Source: Candidatus Poribacteria bacterium (GTDB lineage Bacteria > Poribacteria > WGA-4E > WGA-3G). From it: a stretch of 64,000 nt of DNA. The stretch's first letter is position 1. Each line of letters begins with the position of its first letter. This document shows positions 17,851-27,205 of this stretch, one piece after another. The translations under genes and the position numbers were made by a program. The stretch spans positions 62,001 through 126,000 of the forward strand of contig JAJEIE010000008.1 in assembly GCA_022827625.1 (NCBI GenBank), in the 5' to 3' direction. Below the pieces are notes generated by a model. It worked only from the letters and a program-made list of their open reading frames with translations, was not told the origin of the DNA and did not search any database.

Positions 17851-18747
17851 ATGGCGCAATTTTTAGAGCAAATTATTAACGGATTGGTACTCGGCGGTAT
17901 CTACGCACTCATCGCGGTCGGTTATACCATGGTTTACGGTATTATCCAACTGATTAACTTCGCACATGGCGAAATTTTTATGTTTGGCGCGTATATCGCA
18001 CTCATGCTCGTAACGGTTTTCGGTATACCGTTTTGGGTAGCGTTGCCGCTGAGTATGGTCTTGTGTGGCATGTTAGGAATGCTGATGGACCTGGTAGCAT
18101 ACCGACCCCTTCGGAATGCACCCCGTTTATCGGCGTTGATTACAGCAATAGGTATGTCGTTGGCGCTCCAGAACCTTGCCCGAATGATTTGGTCCGCCCG
18201 GCCCCGTCAATTTCCCGCTGAAGTGCTCCCTACTATTTTTCTGAGTCAGAATGCAATTTCACTGCCCGGTGGAGCGTCTTTGCCCTACAGGGATGTGTTC
18301 ATCATCCTATTGGCGCTCATTTTAATGGTAGCCCTAAACAGGTTGATTTACCTGACCAAAATAGGAAAAGCCATGCGGGCTTGTGCCCAAAATCCGGTTG
18401 CCGCAAATCTGATGGGAATCAAAACAAATCGAGTCATTGCGATAACGTTTATTATCGGTTCTGCCTTAGGAGCGGTTGCGGGGGTGATGGTGGGGTTGCG
18501 AGAAGTGGTTACGCCGACAATGGGGTACTATAAAGGGGTAGCAGCTTTTGCCGCTGCCGTTCTCGGCGGTATCGGCAACATTACAGGCGCAATGCTCGGT
18601 GGTATCATCATCGGATTGGCAGAGGTTTTTGGAGCGGGGTATATCTCCTCAGGATACCGTTTGGCAATTGCCTATATTATTATGATCGCTGTCATTGTTA
18701 TTCGTCCATCCGGACTCTTTGGCAGATCAACAGGACACCGTGCTTGA
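17851..18747 (+). CDS. livH: ABC transporter permease LivH
   Basis: A hydrophobic permease of about 298 residues with the LivH signature near its start (NGLVLGGIYALIAVGYTMVY, then LINFAHGEIFMFGAY), a central RACAQNPVAANLMGI loop that contacts the ATPase, and FAAAVLGGIGNITGAMLGG. It forms half of the membrane channel for the preceding binding protein. ATG 17851 is preferred: GAAGAGG lies upstream and it matches the family start, while ATG 17818 would add a charged 11-residue extension. livM begins 1 bp after its stop. Confidence 0.93.
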   Translation: MAQFLEQIINGLVLGGIYALIAVGYTMVYGIIQLINFAHGEIFMFGAYIALMLVTVFGIPFWVALPLSMVLCGMLGMLMDLVAYRPLRNAPRLSALITAIGMSLALQNLARMIWSARPRQFPAEVLPTIFLSQNAISLPGGASLPYRDVFIILLALILMVALNRLIYLTKIGKAMRACAQNPVAANLMGIKTNRVIAITFIIGSALGAVAGVMVGLREVVTPTMGYYKGVAAFAAAVLGGIGNITGAMLGGIIIGLAEVFGAGYISSGYRLAIAYIIMIAVIVIRPSGLFGRSTGHRA

Positions 18748-18748
18748 C

Positions 18749-19747
18749 ATGAAAGATCGATTGACACCCAAAAACATCATTTTTGCTTTGTTTGTCTGTT
18801 TTTTGCCGTTATTGATGTATGGCATTGATGCAATAGCACTATTCCTGTCCCATCAGGATATTTATCTCGGGCTTCCGAGTGGAGATTACATGCTTCGGAT
18901 TATTGTCCGAGCGTATCTCTATATGCTCCTCGCTATCGGACTCAATATTGTCTGCGGGTTTACTGGACTCCTTGATCTCGGCTATGTCGGTTTTTACCTG
19001 ATTGGGGGCTACACGGCAGGTTTATTGATGGCGCGCCTCGGCGTGAGTTACTGGATTGCATTGCCCCTCGCTGTACTCAATGGCGCGTTGTGGGGATTGT
19101 TGCGGGGGGCACCGACTTTGCGACTCACAGGTGATTATTTCGCAATTGTCACCTTTGGGTTTGCTGAGTTGCTCTTCCGTATCGTAAAAAACGAACAGTG
19201 GTTAATTGGCGGTCCAAATGGGTTGGTTCGCGACATTCCACCGCCTGCTATTTTCGGAATGGTCTTCAATCAGAATTGGCATAATTACTACCATATTCTT
19301 ATTTTGCTAACCTTGGTGGTCTTTATCGCCTATCGACTCCAACATTCTCGTGTGGGGAGAGCATGGGTTGCAATTCGCGAAGATGAACAGGCAGCGGAAA
19401 GTATGGGGATTGATGTCAGTCGCTATAAGGCACTGGCTTTTGCAGTAAGTGCAGCCATCGGCGGATTGGGAGGCGGCTTCGTGGCACAGTTCCAAGTTAA
19501 CATTAGTGCCCCTTTCTTTGAATTCTGGGAATCTATTCTCATCCTCTGTATGGTCGTCCTTGGCGGTATGGGGAGTATAAGGGGCGCTATGATAGGCGCA
19601 GCGATTCTCGGATCGTTAGGAGAAGTGCTGAGACCCGGTTTCATTATCCCTTACCAATTTGGCGGCTCACGCTACCTTATTTTTGGGATTATCCTCATCC
19701 TCCTAATGCGTTTCCGTCCAGGTGGATTAACGCTCAAAAAAGCTTAA
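18749..19747 (+). CDS. livM: ABC transporter permease LivM
   Basis: 332 residues with the LivM pattern: NIVCGFTGLLDLGYVGFYLI, LRLTGDYFAIVTFGFAELL, VAIREDEQAAESMGIDVSRY (the coupling loop) and VVLGGMGSIRGAMIGA. It pairs with LivH. The ATG at 18749 follows the LivH stop after one base, which fits coupled translation. The cluster ends here: the next gene is convergent and overlaps the last four bases, so LivG and LivF, the ATPases, must come from another locus. Confidence 0.93.
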   Translation: MKDRLTPKNIIFALFVCFLPLLMYGIDAIALFLSHQDIYLGLPSGDYMLRIIVRAYLYMLLAIGLNIVCGFTGLLDLGYVGFYLIGGYTAGLLMARLGVSYWIALPLAVLNGALWGLLRGAPTLRLTGDYFAIVTFGFAELLFRIVKNEQWLIGGPNGLVRDIPPPAIFGMVFNQNWHNYYHILILLTLVVFIAYRLQHSRVGRAWVAIREDEQAAESMGIDVSRYKALAFAVSAAIGGLGGGFVAQFQVNISAPFFEFWESILILCMVVLGGMGSIRGAMIGAAILGSLGEVLRPGFIIPYQFGGSRYLIFGIILILLMRFRPGGLTLKKA

Positions 19748-20868
19748 TGGTTGTCAGTTGTCGGATCGCTCCGCTTTCGGTTATCGGTCAGAGAACGTTG
19801 TGGAAAGGAAAACGTTCGCAACCACCACAATAATCTACTGACTGCTGACCGCTGATTGCTGATCCCTGACAGCCATCTTTCGCAGATAAGCAGAACTAAC
19901 GCACCGACTACAAACCATTGAAACCGTTCTCGGTATTTGCCCTCTCCGTGGATTCTGAATTGCTGCCTTTCAAGTCGCGCTAAATCTGTCCCTAACTCGG
20001 TAATTCCAGCGGGTGCATGATAGTAACTGCCACGCCCTGCCTTGGCGATTTCTTGCAGATGCGTTTCGTCTAATGCCGTTAGCACCAGTTGTCCGTTGAC
20101 ATCACGCTTGTACGGCGTAGTCTCTGTACCAGACCCTTGTGGAAGTGGAATCGGGACAGATTGGACAGGATTACCCACACCGACGCAATAGACATATACA
20201 CCTACCTGACTCGCCTCTTTCGCTGCTGAGAGTGCGGCTTCTCCGTGATCCTCCCCGTCTGTGAACAGGATCAGCACCTTCTGCCCTCTGTCATCCGGGT
20301 TTATTGCTGTCGGACTGTCCTGATCCGAAGTGAGTCGTTCGGTTGCTATTTCTATGGCGTTGCCGATGCGAGTCCCGCTATGGATCAGTGTGTCGGCGGT
20401 TATTGCTGTCAAAAATTCCCTGAGCGTGTCGGTATCGTTCGTCAATGGACATACCATGAAACTCGCTTCAGCGAAGTAAAGCAAACCGAATCGATCACCC
20501 TCAAATTCCTCCAAGAGTGAGAAGATAGCCGCTTTCGCCTGCGTTAGGCGTTGAACAGATGTGTCATCTTCTGCCAGCATACTCGTTGAAATATCCAGTC
20601 CAAGCATAACGTCCAACCTTTCCGCAACCCGTTCAGGTGCCGCGCCCCATTGTGGACGCGCCATCGCCAGCGTCAAAAAGAGATAGCTCAGCAACAGCAA
20701 CCCCGCTTGAATTTTGTGTCGTCGTAGATGCACGGGATCTACAGCACTGTAGAATCGCAGGAGTGCCCTCCGTTTCTGTCGTAATCCAAAAAGCAGCAAC
20801 AGAATTAGCGGTGGAACTGCCCATAGAAAGTGGAGAAATTCTGGATGACCGAAACGGAGCCAGTTCAT
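19744..20868 (-). CDS. BatA-like von Willebrand factor A membrane protein with repeat-derived C-terminal tail
   Basis: An N-terminal BatA-type membrane region (PEFLHFLWAVPPLILLLLFG; LLSYLFLTLAMARPQW) is followed by a VWA domain with the MIDAS motif DISTS and the further DGEDHGE site, then a C-terminal transmembrane helix (WFVVGALVLLICERWLSG). BatA proteins are cell-envelope VWA proteins linked to MoxR chaperones and stress tolerance. After ERWLSG the frame continues for about 38 residues through two copies of an intergenic repeat (19748-19864), ending with SDPTTDNH, so this tail is probably acquired by read-in and not functional. The start codon overlaps the stop of the upstream nuclease gene. 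Confidence 0.85.
   Translation of the reverse strand: MNWLRFGHPEFLHFLWAVPPLILLLLFGLRQKRRALLRFYSAVDPVHLRRHKIQAGLLLLSYLFLTLAMARPQWGAAPERVAERLDVMLGLDISTSMLAEDDTSVQRLTQAKAAIFSLLEEFEGDRFGLLYFAEASFMVCPLTNDTDTLREFLTAITADTLIHSGTRIGNAIEIATERLTSDQDSPTAINPDDRGQKVLILFTDGEDHGEAALSAAKEASQVGVYVYCVGVGNPVQSVPIPLPQGSGTETTPYKRDVNGQLVLTALDETHLQEIAKAGRGSYYHAPAGITELGTDLARLERQQFRIHGEGKYRERFQWFVVGALVLLICERWLSGISNQRSAVSRLLWWLRTFSFPQRSLTDNRKRSDPTTDNH
19748..19864. repeat. Pair of dispersed intergenic repeats, partly translated as the tail of the VWA protein
   Basis: One copy covers 19748-19793 (TGGTTGTCAGTTGTCGG, then TCGGTTATCGGTCAGAG) and another, in opposite orientation, 19835-19864 (CTACTGACTGCTGACCGCTG, then ATTGCTGATC). 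They resemble sequences at 5962, 17738, 33311 and 36957. Confidence 0.55.
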
Positions 20869-21860
20869 GAGGAAGATAGGATAGAGTTCCGAGCGCGTTC
20901 AAAAATCTCGATAGCATACTCGAGTTCGGATTTAGACGCGATGTTAAATGAGATGCCAAAATTCTTGACTGTCACGTTAGGCAAGTTCGCTCTGCACTCG
21001 ACAATGTGGAGCGGTGTGAAATCACCATGGACATCAATACGGAAATGCGTTGCTCGTTTTGATGGGTAAGTATCAAGCCACCAGTGTCCACCAATCGTCA
21101 TTCGGAGCTTGGCGATACGCGGTCGAAGTGTCGCGCCGCATGTATCAACATACCCTAAGAATTCATGGACAATTTGTAGGAGTGCCTCGTTTGCCTGTAG
21201 CGTCTCAACGAACGATGTGAGGGTCATGAACTGTTCCGCAGTCGTGCGATAGGTCCGTTCCTCTTCCTTGACGAGTTTCCCACCTAAAACGGTTTCGGTA
21301 GCGACTAAAATTTCGTCCGGGGCATGGTAGGAGAAATAAGAGATATAAGTGAGATCCAACCCCAGGGTGCGCAAGTATTCCGCGACTTCCAAAACGCGTG
21401 TATCGACCCCTTCCGAAACAAGAACTAATCGCTGTCGTTGATTGAACGCCGAGGGTCGAATATCGCCCGGTTCGTATTCAAAGAATTCACTGTGAAGTGC
21501 CGTAAGGGACGAGAACTCTTTTCCCTGTTGTTGGCACCATCGGTAAGCGAGCTGCTCTAATTCTATGTAAGCGAGTTGGGAGACCCCAGCGGCGTATTCG
21601 AGAATCTGGGTGATTGCTGTTCGAGAGGGTTTCCCGCGTTTGAGTTCAATAATTACGCAATTGCCCTGTCGATCCAGTGCCAGCAAGTCAATTTTCTGTT
21701 TTGATGTACTCAGTGGGGGTTGTCTGCTGATAACGCAGAGCGGTTCACCAAGGACCAGCGTTGCGTCTTTTTCGAGTAGGTCCTCGAAGTCACGTTCTGC
21801 GCCAAAACGTAAAGGTTCCAGCTTTCCAAATTTCCGATCTTCCCAACGATAAACTTCCAT
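20865..21860 (-). CDS. NucS/DUF91-like nuclease-fold protein
   Basis: 331 residues. The N-terminal domain resembles the C-terminal nuclease of NucS/DUF91: LLEKDATLV, then QKIDLLALDRQGNCVIIELK, where an Asp and the E-x-K pair form a PD-(D/E)xK active site, followed by SRTAITQILEYAAGV. The remaining 200 residues carry no recognised domain. NucS-type enzymes cleave branched or mismatched DNA, but many bacterial DUF91 proteins of this length are uncharacterised, and its role here is open. Its last codons overlap the start of the VWA gene (ATGA), so the pair is translationally coupled. Confidence 0.75.
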   Translation of the reverse strand: MEVYRWEDRKFGKLEPLRFGAERDFEDLLEKDATLVLGEPLCVISRQPPLSTSKQKIDLLALDRQGNCVIIELKRGKPSRTAITQILEYAAGVSQLAYIELEQLAYRWCQQQGKEFSSLTALHSEFFEYEPGDIRPSAFNQRQRLVLVSEGVDTRVLEVAEYLRTLGLDLTYISYFSYHAPDEILVATETVLGGKLVKEEERTYRTTAEQFMTLTSFVETLQANEALLQIVHEFLGYVDTCGATLRPRIAKLRMTIGGHWWLDTYPSKRATHFRIDVHGDFTPLHIVECRANLPNVTVKNFGISFNIASKSELEYAIEIFERARNSILSSS

Positions 21861-21930
21861 GGTTTTTTATTTTTCTGTAGAGTCTAACTTATGTGAATAC
21901 CTATCCCTTAACAAACACCCGTTTGTAGTA

Positions 21931-21946
21931 GTGCGATTCATCGCAC
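21931..21946. repeat. GTAGTA-GTGCGAT hairpin repeat, copy 1
   Basis: GTGCGAT and ATCGCAC form 7-bp arms around TC, preceded by TTGTAGTA. A longer relative lies at 63907-63993. The 145-bp gap between the nuclease start and the glpD stop otherwise holds nothing clear. Confidence 0.5.
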
Positions 21947-22006
21947 GTCGTACCGAGAAGCGTCTACTTATTTTAGACTTCACCATAAGTTCCCTAACCT
22001 TGCCAA

Positions 22007-23698
22007 TTATAGATGAGCATTTAACCAGCGAATACGCTCCCGATATGCCTTGACTTCAGCTGCAATTCTGGTATCACTCCAGTTGTTTTTCTCACCTAAA
22101 AATTGTCCGATTTGGGGTACAATGTCAATGCCTTGCCCCGGTGTCCAACCGATTCGAGTGCGTCGCCAGAGAAGATCCTCCAATGTTATCGCCATCTCAC
22201 CCCAACAGGCGTAAAGGAGTTCTGCCTTTATGAACGGCAGAGACGATGTAATCGGTTCGGCAAGCGTGGCATCCTCGCTTATAAAGTTTTGAATAGCGCG
22301 ATACCCTTCCCCATATCGTTTAATAAGCCGCGCCGTATCAAGACTCCCGTGTAACTCGTGATTCTGATCTATATCTGATGCCTCACCGACCGCATTGGGC
22401 AGTGGAGAAGTGTCTGTTTTACAGTGACGAGGAGTGTCCAAAGCGGGAGCAAGGAGGTCTACTGTTTCTTCCGCCATTTGTCGATGAGTCGTGAGTTTCC
22501 CACCGTACAGGTACATCACCCCGCTCGGACTCTCTGTGATTAAGTGATCTCTCGAAACAAAATCGTCCGCTTCAAATCCGCGTTGCTGCTTATTCTCGGC
22601 GATCAGGGGTCGCGTCCCCGCGTAAGTAGCAATAATAGCATCCTTGTTAAGCGTTTGTTCTGGAAAAATTCGCTGCGTTTCTGAGAGTAGATACCCCACT
22701 TCGTCAGTTGATGGACGCACCGACGATAAATCTTCCGCTGGGGTTGTTTCAGTAGTGCCGACGATAGAGGTATTGTAAGGACCGGGGAGAATGAAAATAC
22801 CGCGGGATTTGCCACCTTCTCGCATTTCTGAGTGTGTGGAGATTACTAAACCATACATTCCCGATGCGTCTTCTTTTCCACACCTTGGTAAAACGATATG
22901 AGTGCCTTGCGCATTTTTCGTTATCAGACGCGGTCTCCCGTCGTAACTTGGGTCTTTACGCCATATATGATCGCTCCAAGGACCTGTTGCTGATACAATT
23001 TTTCGCGCGGAGATTTTGAAACGTTCGCCGGAGATAACATCTTTAGCGGTTATTTTATATCTCCGATTTCCGCTACCTGTCGTATCCGGTTGATTAACGA
23101 AATCGAGAAACCGGACATAGTTAGTGATAGCGGCTCCATGTCGATGCGCATCTTTGAGCGTTGCGAGGGTTAATCTCGCGTCGTCAGTCGTACTGTCCCA
23201 TATGATAACACAACCTTTTAGGGTATTCGTGGCAACGGGACCCAGTAAGTGTTGAATCTTTTGAGGATTACGAATCGTTCTCGATTTCTCTGCCTTGTCT
23301 GTTTTAGAGAGGTAATTGTAGTAGTGCGCAGCGACTTGTATGCCCAATAATGGGTACGGGTCGCCTTTGTAGAAGAGAATCGCTAAAGGGAGCGGTTTGA
23401 CAAGATTCGGTGCAATGCGCTGGAGGATGTCGCGTTCTTTACGCGACATCCTAACGAGTTCTCTATCATGTTTAAGGTAACGAAACCCACCGTGGATAAG
23501 CTGCGAGGTGGCACTACTCGTTCCGCTTGCAAAATCCCCTTGTTCAATTAAACCTGCTTTGATGCCACCGTTGAGAGCAAGATCGCGAATGACACCCGCG
23601 CCAACGATACCACCACCAATAACCAAAACATCCAACGGTTCGGTCTTCAGCGTTTGAATATTCTTAGATCGGGTACGGGCTGAAAATTCTATGGGCAT
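22007..23698 (-). CDS. glpD: FAD-dependent glycerol-3-phosphate dehydrogenase
   Basis: 563 residues, full family length. The FAD-binding motif DVLVIGGGIVGAGVIRDLAL is near residue 23, followed by GDFASGTSSATSQLIHGGFR, and the DAO domain extends to the C-terminal alpha-helical domain around YACWGEMAITLEDLLWRRTR. The enzyme oxidises glycerol 3-phosphate to dihydroxyacetone phosphate at the membrane and passes electrons to quinone. The next gene upstream, on the same strand, ends 9 bp before it, so they may be cotranscribed, though their functions are not obviously linked. No glycerol kinase or facilitator is near. Confidence 0.94.
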   Translation of the reverse strand: MPIEFSARTRSKNIQTLKTEPLDVLVIGGGIVGAGVIRDLALNGGIKAGLIEQGDFASGTSSATSQLIHGGFRYLKHDRELVRMSRKERDILQRIAPNLVKPLPLAILFYKGDPYPLLGIQVAAHYYNYLSKTDKAEKSRTIRNPQKIQHLLGPVATNTLKGCVIIWDSTTDDARLTLATLKDAHRHGAAITNYVRFLDFVNQPDTTGSGNRRYKITAKDVISGERFKISARKIVSATGPWSDHIWRKDPSYDGRPRLITKNAQGTHIVLPRCGKEDASGMYGLVISTHSEMREGGKSRGIFILPGPYNTSIVGTTETTPAEDLSSVRPSTDEVGYLLSETQRIFPEQTLNKDAIIATYAGTRPLIAENKQQRGFEADDFVSRDHLITESPSGVMYLYGGKLTTHRQMAEETVDLLAPALDTPRHCKTDTSPLPNAVGEASDIDQNHELHGSLDTARLIKRYGEGYRAIQNFISEDATLAEPITSSLPFIKAELLYACWGEMAITLEDLLWRRTRIGWTPGQGIDIVPQIGQFLGEKNNWSDTRIAAEVKAYRERIRWLNAHL

Positions 23699-23707
23699 TT
23701 TTTACCC

Positions 23708-25123
23708 TTAACTTCCGGCACTTATCAAGTGACTGTGTAAAGAGACCTTGCGGATCGCATGCAGAATTCCCGATACAGCACCCGCCACGGGTTTCGTCAA
23801 CAACGGCAAAAATATCAGTTGAGAACACGCTTTTTCGGTGACAGGCAGATCCCCGGCTGCATAAGTTTCAAACACGCCACCCGTATCGACCGGACAGAGA
23901 GGACCCCGGTTGTTCTGGTAGATGTCGAGTCCGTGTGTGAAGAGCGGCAAGGTGTGGAGAAGCGGGTATGGATTGCTGTTTGTTGGCAGACTGCCTGAAA
24001 ACAGCGGGACACCATCACCAACAAGGAGCGGGTAAGGATTATTATTTGCCAAGACCCCCTCTTTTCGGAGCGCATCGGCGAAGGCTGGGGCTGAGAGTCC
24101 CCGCATTTCCGCTTTGTGGTATCGAATCGGGAAGCCATAGAATCCTGCTGATTCGCTGCCTTCACAAGTTTCAACAGCCGAGACCCCTGGAATCTCCTGT
24201 AGTCCGTCTGAGATTTCTTGAATATAGGCGCGGCGATTCGTGTTGAGTTCGTCAAGTTTTTTCAATTGCACAGAAGCGATGCCGATCGCCAGTGGATGTG
24301 CACGAAATTTAACGCCGAGTCCCATCGGTGGTAGGTACGGGTAACGCAATTCATCTGGTGCCGCGTCGCTTATGGCGTCAACCGGACGATTGACCTGACC
24401 GAGTAGACACACCCGTTCAAAGATCGCGATGTCGTGGGTCGCAAGCATTCCGCCTTCACCGCCGCTGACGGGTTTGTTCCCCTGTAGACTCCATGCCCCT
24501 ACCTGACCAATGCTTCCACACGGCACGCCTTTGTAAGAGGCACCGTGCGCGTGGGAGCAGTCTTCGATAACGGCTACCCCTGTCTCCGCGCTGAGTGCCA
24601 TCAGCGCATCCATGTCGCACACATTGCCCCATAGGTGGACTGCCACGATTGCTTTTGTGCGTGGCGTAATCCGTTTCCGAACATCTGCCACATCAATAAG
24701 CAGTGTTTTCGGATCCACTTCACAGAAAACCGGGGTCGCCATCAATGCCAACGCCGGTGTAATTGAACCCATCCATGTATACGTTGGACAGATAACTTCA
24801 TCTCCGGGTCCAACACCGACCCCAAACATTGCGCTCTGTAGTGCCGCTGTGCCGTTCGTGAGGCTCAAGGCGAACCGAATTTGATGACGGTCGCGCCAGA
24901 TTTTTTCAAATTCCTGAACAGTTGGAGACGCACCGGAGAGTTCGTTCCGTAAGGTCATTTCATAAACGATCTGTGCTTCTTCTTCTGTGATTTGCTTCCA
25001 TGCGTCTAATTTCGGATACGGCGCGTCAGGAGATGTCTCAAAGACCGGTGTGCCACCTAAAACGGCGGGAAGTTCCTTTGGGTTCGTCTTAAGATGCGGC
25101 GGTTTCGCGCTGTTCATCTCCAT
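23708..25123 (-). CDS. DegT/DnrJ/EryC1/StrS-family PLP aminotransferase
   Basis: About 471 residues. The fold-type I aminotransferase motifs are present: SLTNGTAALQSAMFGVGVGP, VICPTYTW, AVHLWGN, VIEDCSHAHGASY, and the PLP lysine in WSLQGNKPVSGGEGG. Family members aminate keto-sugars for nucleotide-sugar or antibiotic biosynthesis, but some act on other substrates. The lysine is intact, so catalysis is likely. ATG 25123 has GAGGAAAC at ideal distance; the ORF from 25150 adds nine residues with a poorer site. The protein is longer than typical sugar aminotransferases (about 370-400), with the extra length in the C-terminal half. The substrate is unknown. Confidence 0.88.
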   Translation of the reverse strand: MEMNSAKPPHLKTNPKELPAVLGGTPVFETSPDAPYPKLDAWKQITEEEAQIVYEMTLRNELSGASPTVQEFEKIWRDRHQIRFALSLTNGTAALQSAMFGVGVGPGDEVICPTYTWMGSITPALALMATPVFCEVDPKTLLIDVADVRKRITPRTKAIVAVHLWGNVCDMDALMALSAETGVAVIEDCSHAHGASYKGVPCGSIGQVGAWSLQGNKPVSGGEGGMLATHDIAIFERVCLLGQVNRPVDAISDAAPDELRYPYLPPMGLGVKFRAHPLAIGIASVQLKKLDELNTNRRAYIQEISDGLQEIPGVSAVETCEGSESAGFYGFPIRYHKAEMRGLSAPAFADALRKEGVLANNNPYPLLVGDGVPLFSGSLPTNSNPYPLLHTLPLFTHGLDIYQNNRGPLCPVDTGGVFETYAAGDLPVTEKACSQLIFLPLLTKPVAGAVSGILHAIRKVSLHSHLISAGS

Positions 25124-25153
25124 AAAGTTTCCTCGGTGTTTCTTTCTCAAATT

Positions 25154-25183
25154 GTTTTTAATCTGGCACCCGTGCTATACTAA
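25154..25183 (+). promoter_or_regulatory. Probable promoter for the ABC permease pair
   Basis: TTGTTT (25154-25159), 18-nt spacer, TATACT (25178-25183) preceded by TGC. Transcription would start near 25190, 80 bp before the first permease start. Confidence 0.5.
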
Positions 25184-25269
25184 GAGTTGTGTTGTAGATA
25201 GTTCCAATATTAGGCATAATAACATGTTTAATCGCTTTTGTCAAATTTTAGCAGAGAGATTGAAAAATC

Positions 25270-26358
25270 TTGAACATCCAAAAAGCACTCGCTTCCCTGT
25301 TACGGGATAGAACACCTCAAATCAAAAATCTGTTTGTTAATTACTGCTTACCGCCCCTCCTTGCCCTCTCTGGGTTTTTTCTCTTGTGTGGCATTGTACT
25401 CCAGATACGCCGGCAGAGTCCCCTTGAGTTCTACAGCATTATCTTTGTTAGTGCATTTTCGAGTCTTGACGATTTCGGTTATGTACTCTTTAACGCGACA
25501 CCGCTGATTTTTACAGGGCTTGCTGTGGCGATTGCCTATAAAAGTGGCCTGTTTAATATCGGTTGCGAAGGGCAACTCTACGTTGGAGCATTCGCCGCTG
25601 CATGGATAGGTATCCACCTAAACCTCCCCGGCTTTTTGTTAATTCCGCTGTGTATAGGCAGTGCTGTGATTGCTGGTGCTGCATGGGGCGCAATCCCCGG
25701 TTTCTTGAAAGCGAGATACGGGGCACATGAAGTCATCAACACAATCATGATGAACTTCGTCGCGTTTGCACTCATGAATTACCTCGTTACGTCTGTATAT
25801 CAAGAACCGGGACAGATGATACCTCAGACCCCTCAAATTTATGAAGCAGCGCAACTCCCACGCTTGGCATCTCTATTCCCAATTCTGCCGCCGAGCAATC
25901 CGTTGAATTTGAGCTTCTTGTTTGCCTGTGGATGTGCGATTTGCTGCTATATCTTCTTAACATATACCCGTTGGGGATACGAACTTCGGTTGTTAGGAAA
26001 TGCACCAGATGTTGCCGCTTATGGCGGGATTAACCCGCAGACTGTGACGATCTGGGTAATGGCACTCAGTGGAGCAGTCGCAGGGTTAGCCGGAGTTGCT
26101 GAGGTATTAGGATACCGGTATCGGTTTTTGGATAATTTCTCGTCGGGTTGGGGTTTTACTGGTATTGCCGTCGCCCTCTTGGGTAGAAATAACCCTTTTG
26201 GTATTTTGGTGGCTGCTGTCTTGTTTGGTCTGTTGAATAAAGTCGCTTTAGATATTGAGATTTTGTTGGAGATCCGGCGAGGTCTGTTCCTTGCCGGACA
26301 AGGTGTACTGATTATCTGGTTAGTTTGCATGGAAGGTGTTTCACGGAGAAAGAATTGA
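25270..26358 (+). CDS. BPD_transp_2-type ABC permease (nucleoside/simple-sugar, YufP-like)
   Basis: 362 residues with eight or more helices. FNATPLIFTGLAVAIAYKSG, LFNIGCEGQLYVGAFAAAW and the later YGGINPQTVTIWVMALSG are typical of the permease family that works with BmpA-type lipoproteins in nucleoside uptake. The start is TTG 25270, because no earlier ATG/GTG in frame gives a better site; it is the least certain boundary. A second permease follows immediately and the two would form the heterodimeric channel. The ATPase and the BmpA-type binding protein are not nearby. Confidence 0.85.
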   Translation: MNIQKALASLLRDRTPQIKNLFVNYCLPPLLALSGFFLLCGIVLQIRRQSPLEFYSIIFVSAFSSLDDFGYVLFNATPLIFTGLAVAIAYKSGLFNIGCEGQLYVGAFAAAWIGIHLNLPGFLLIPLCIGSAVIAGAAWGAIPGFLKARYGAHEVINTIMMNFVAFALMNYLVTSVYQEPGQMIPQTPQIYEAAQLPRLASLFPILPPSNPLNLSFLFACGCAICCYIFLTYTRWGYELRLLGNAPDVAAYGGINPQTVTIWVMALSGAVAGLAGVAEVLGYRYRFLDNFSSGWGFTGIAVALLGRNNPFGILVAAVLFGLLNKVALDIEILLEIRRGLFLAGQGVLIIWLVCMEGVSRRKN

Positions 26359-27197
26359 TTTTTGAATTAATCCCTACCACTTTGCGAATGGCAACACCGT
26401 TAGGGTTTGCTGCCCTCGGCGGAATTTACTCCGAACGCGCCGGGGTGATTAACCTCGCGCTTGAAGGGATGATGCTCATCGGAGCCTTTGGCTACGTTGT
26501 CGGAACGCAGGTTTCTGGTTCAACATGGATCGGGCTGCTTGTCGGGATGAGTTTCGGATTCTTGTGTGCCTTGTTACATGCTGTTGCGACTATTACTTTT
26601 CGGGCAGAACAAATCGTCACTGGGATCGCAATTAACATCTTGGCGTTGGGGATTACAGAGTTCCTGGTCCCTACACCTGAACAGGTTGGCGGCCTTCCAC
26701 AGTGGAAGTTCCCATTTATCGGTGCCTATAGTTTTCTTGTCTATCTATTACCCATATTAGTGATAGTGAGTCATATCCTCTTGTTTAAAACACCGTGGGG
26801 TTTACGGTTGTGTGCCGCCGGTGAATCCGTCGAAGCACTCGCAACAATGAGTCTGAGCCGTACGAAATGGCAATACTTGGGCGTTCTGTTAAGCGGAGTC
26901 CTCGCTGCTGTTGGTGGGTGTTTTTTGGCATCTGAGGTCCACTATTTTACAAAAGGGATGACGGCAGGGCGTGGGTATCTCGCACTCGCAGCAGTCATCT
27001 TCGGGAATTGGCGACCTTTGAGCGGTATCTCAGCGTGCTGCCTCTTTGGGTTCGCAACGGCTTTGGAACTCGCAAACCGATGGGAGGTGCCAGTGCAGCT
27101 GCTAAATAGTTTGCCCTATATTTTAACAATGGTTGTCCTTGCCGGGTTTGTCGGGAGATCGCGACCTCCTGCCAGTTTGGGAAAAATTGATGGGTAG
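26355..27197 (+). CDS. BPD_transp_2-type ABC permease (nucleoside/simple-sugar, YufQ-like)
   Basis: About 280 residues. The core motif TPLGFAALGGIYSERAGVIN, followed by LALEGMMLIGAFGYVVG, is the signature of the second permease of BmpA-type systems, with FRAEQIVTGIAINILALGI in the middle. I place the start at TTG 26355, whose last bases overlap the TGA of the preceding gene, with GGAG a few bases upstream; the alternative TTG 26325 lies 30 bases inside the upstream gene. Coupling with its partner is therefore expected. It ends before an intergenic region of nested palindromes. Confidence 0.85.
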   Translation: MIFELIPTTLRMATPLGFAALGGIYSERAGVINLALEGMMLIGAFGYVVGTQVSGSTWIGLLVGMSFGFLCALLHAVATITFRAEQIVTGIAINILALGITEFLVPTPEQVGGLPQWKFPFIGAYSFLVYLLPILVIVSHILLFKTPWGLRLCAAGESVEALATMSLSRTKWQYLGVLLSGVLAAVGGCFLASEVHYFTKGMTAGRGYLALAAVIFGNWRPLSGISACCLFGFATALELANRWEVPVQLLNSLPYILTMVVLAGFVGRSRPPASLGKIDG

Positions 27198-27205
27198 AAA
27201 ACATT

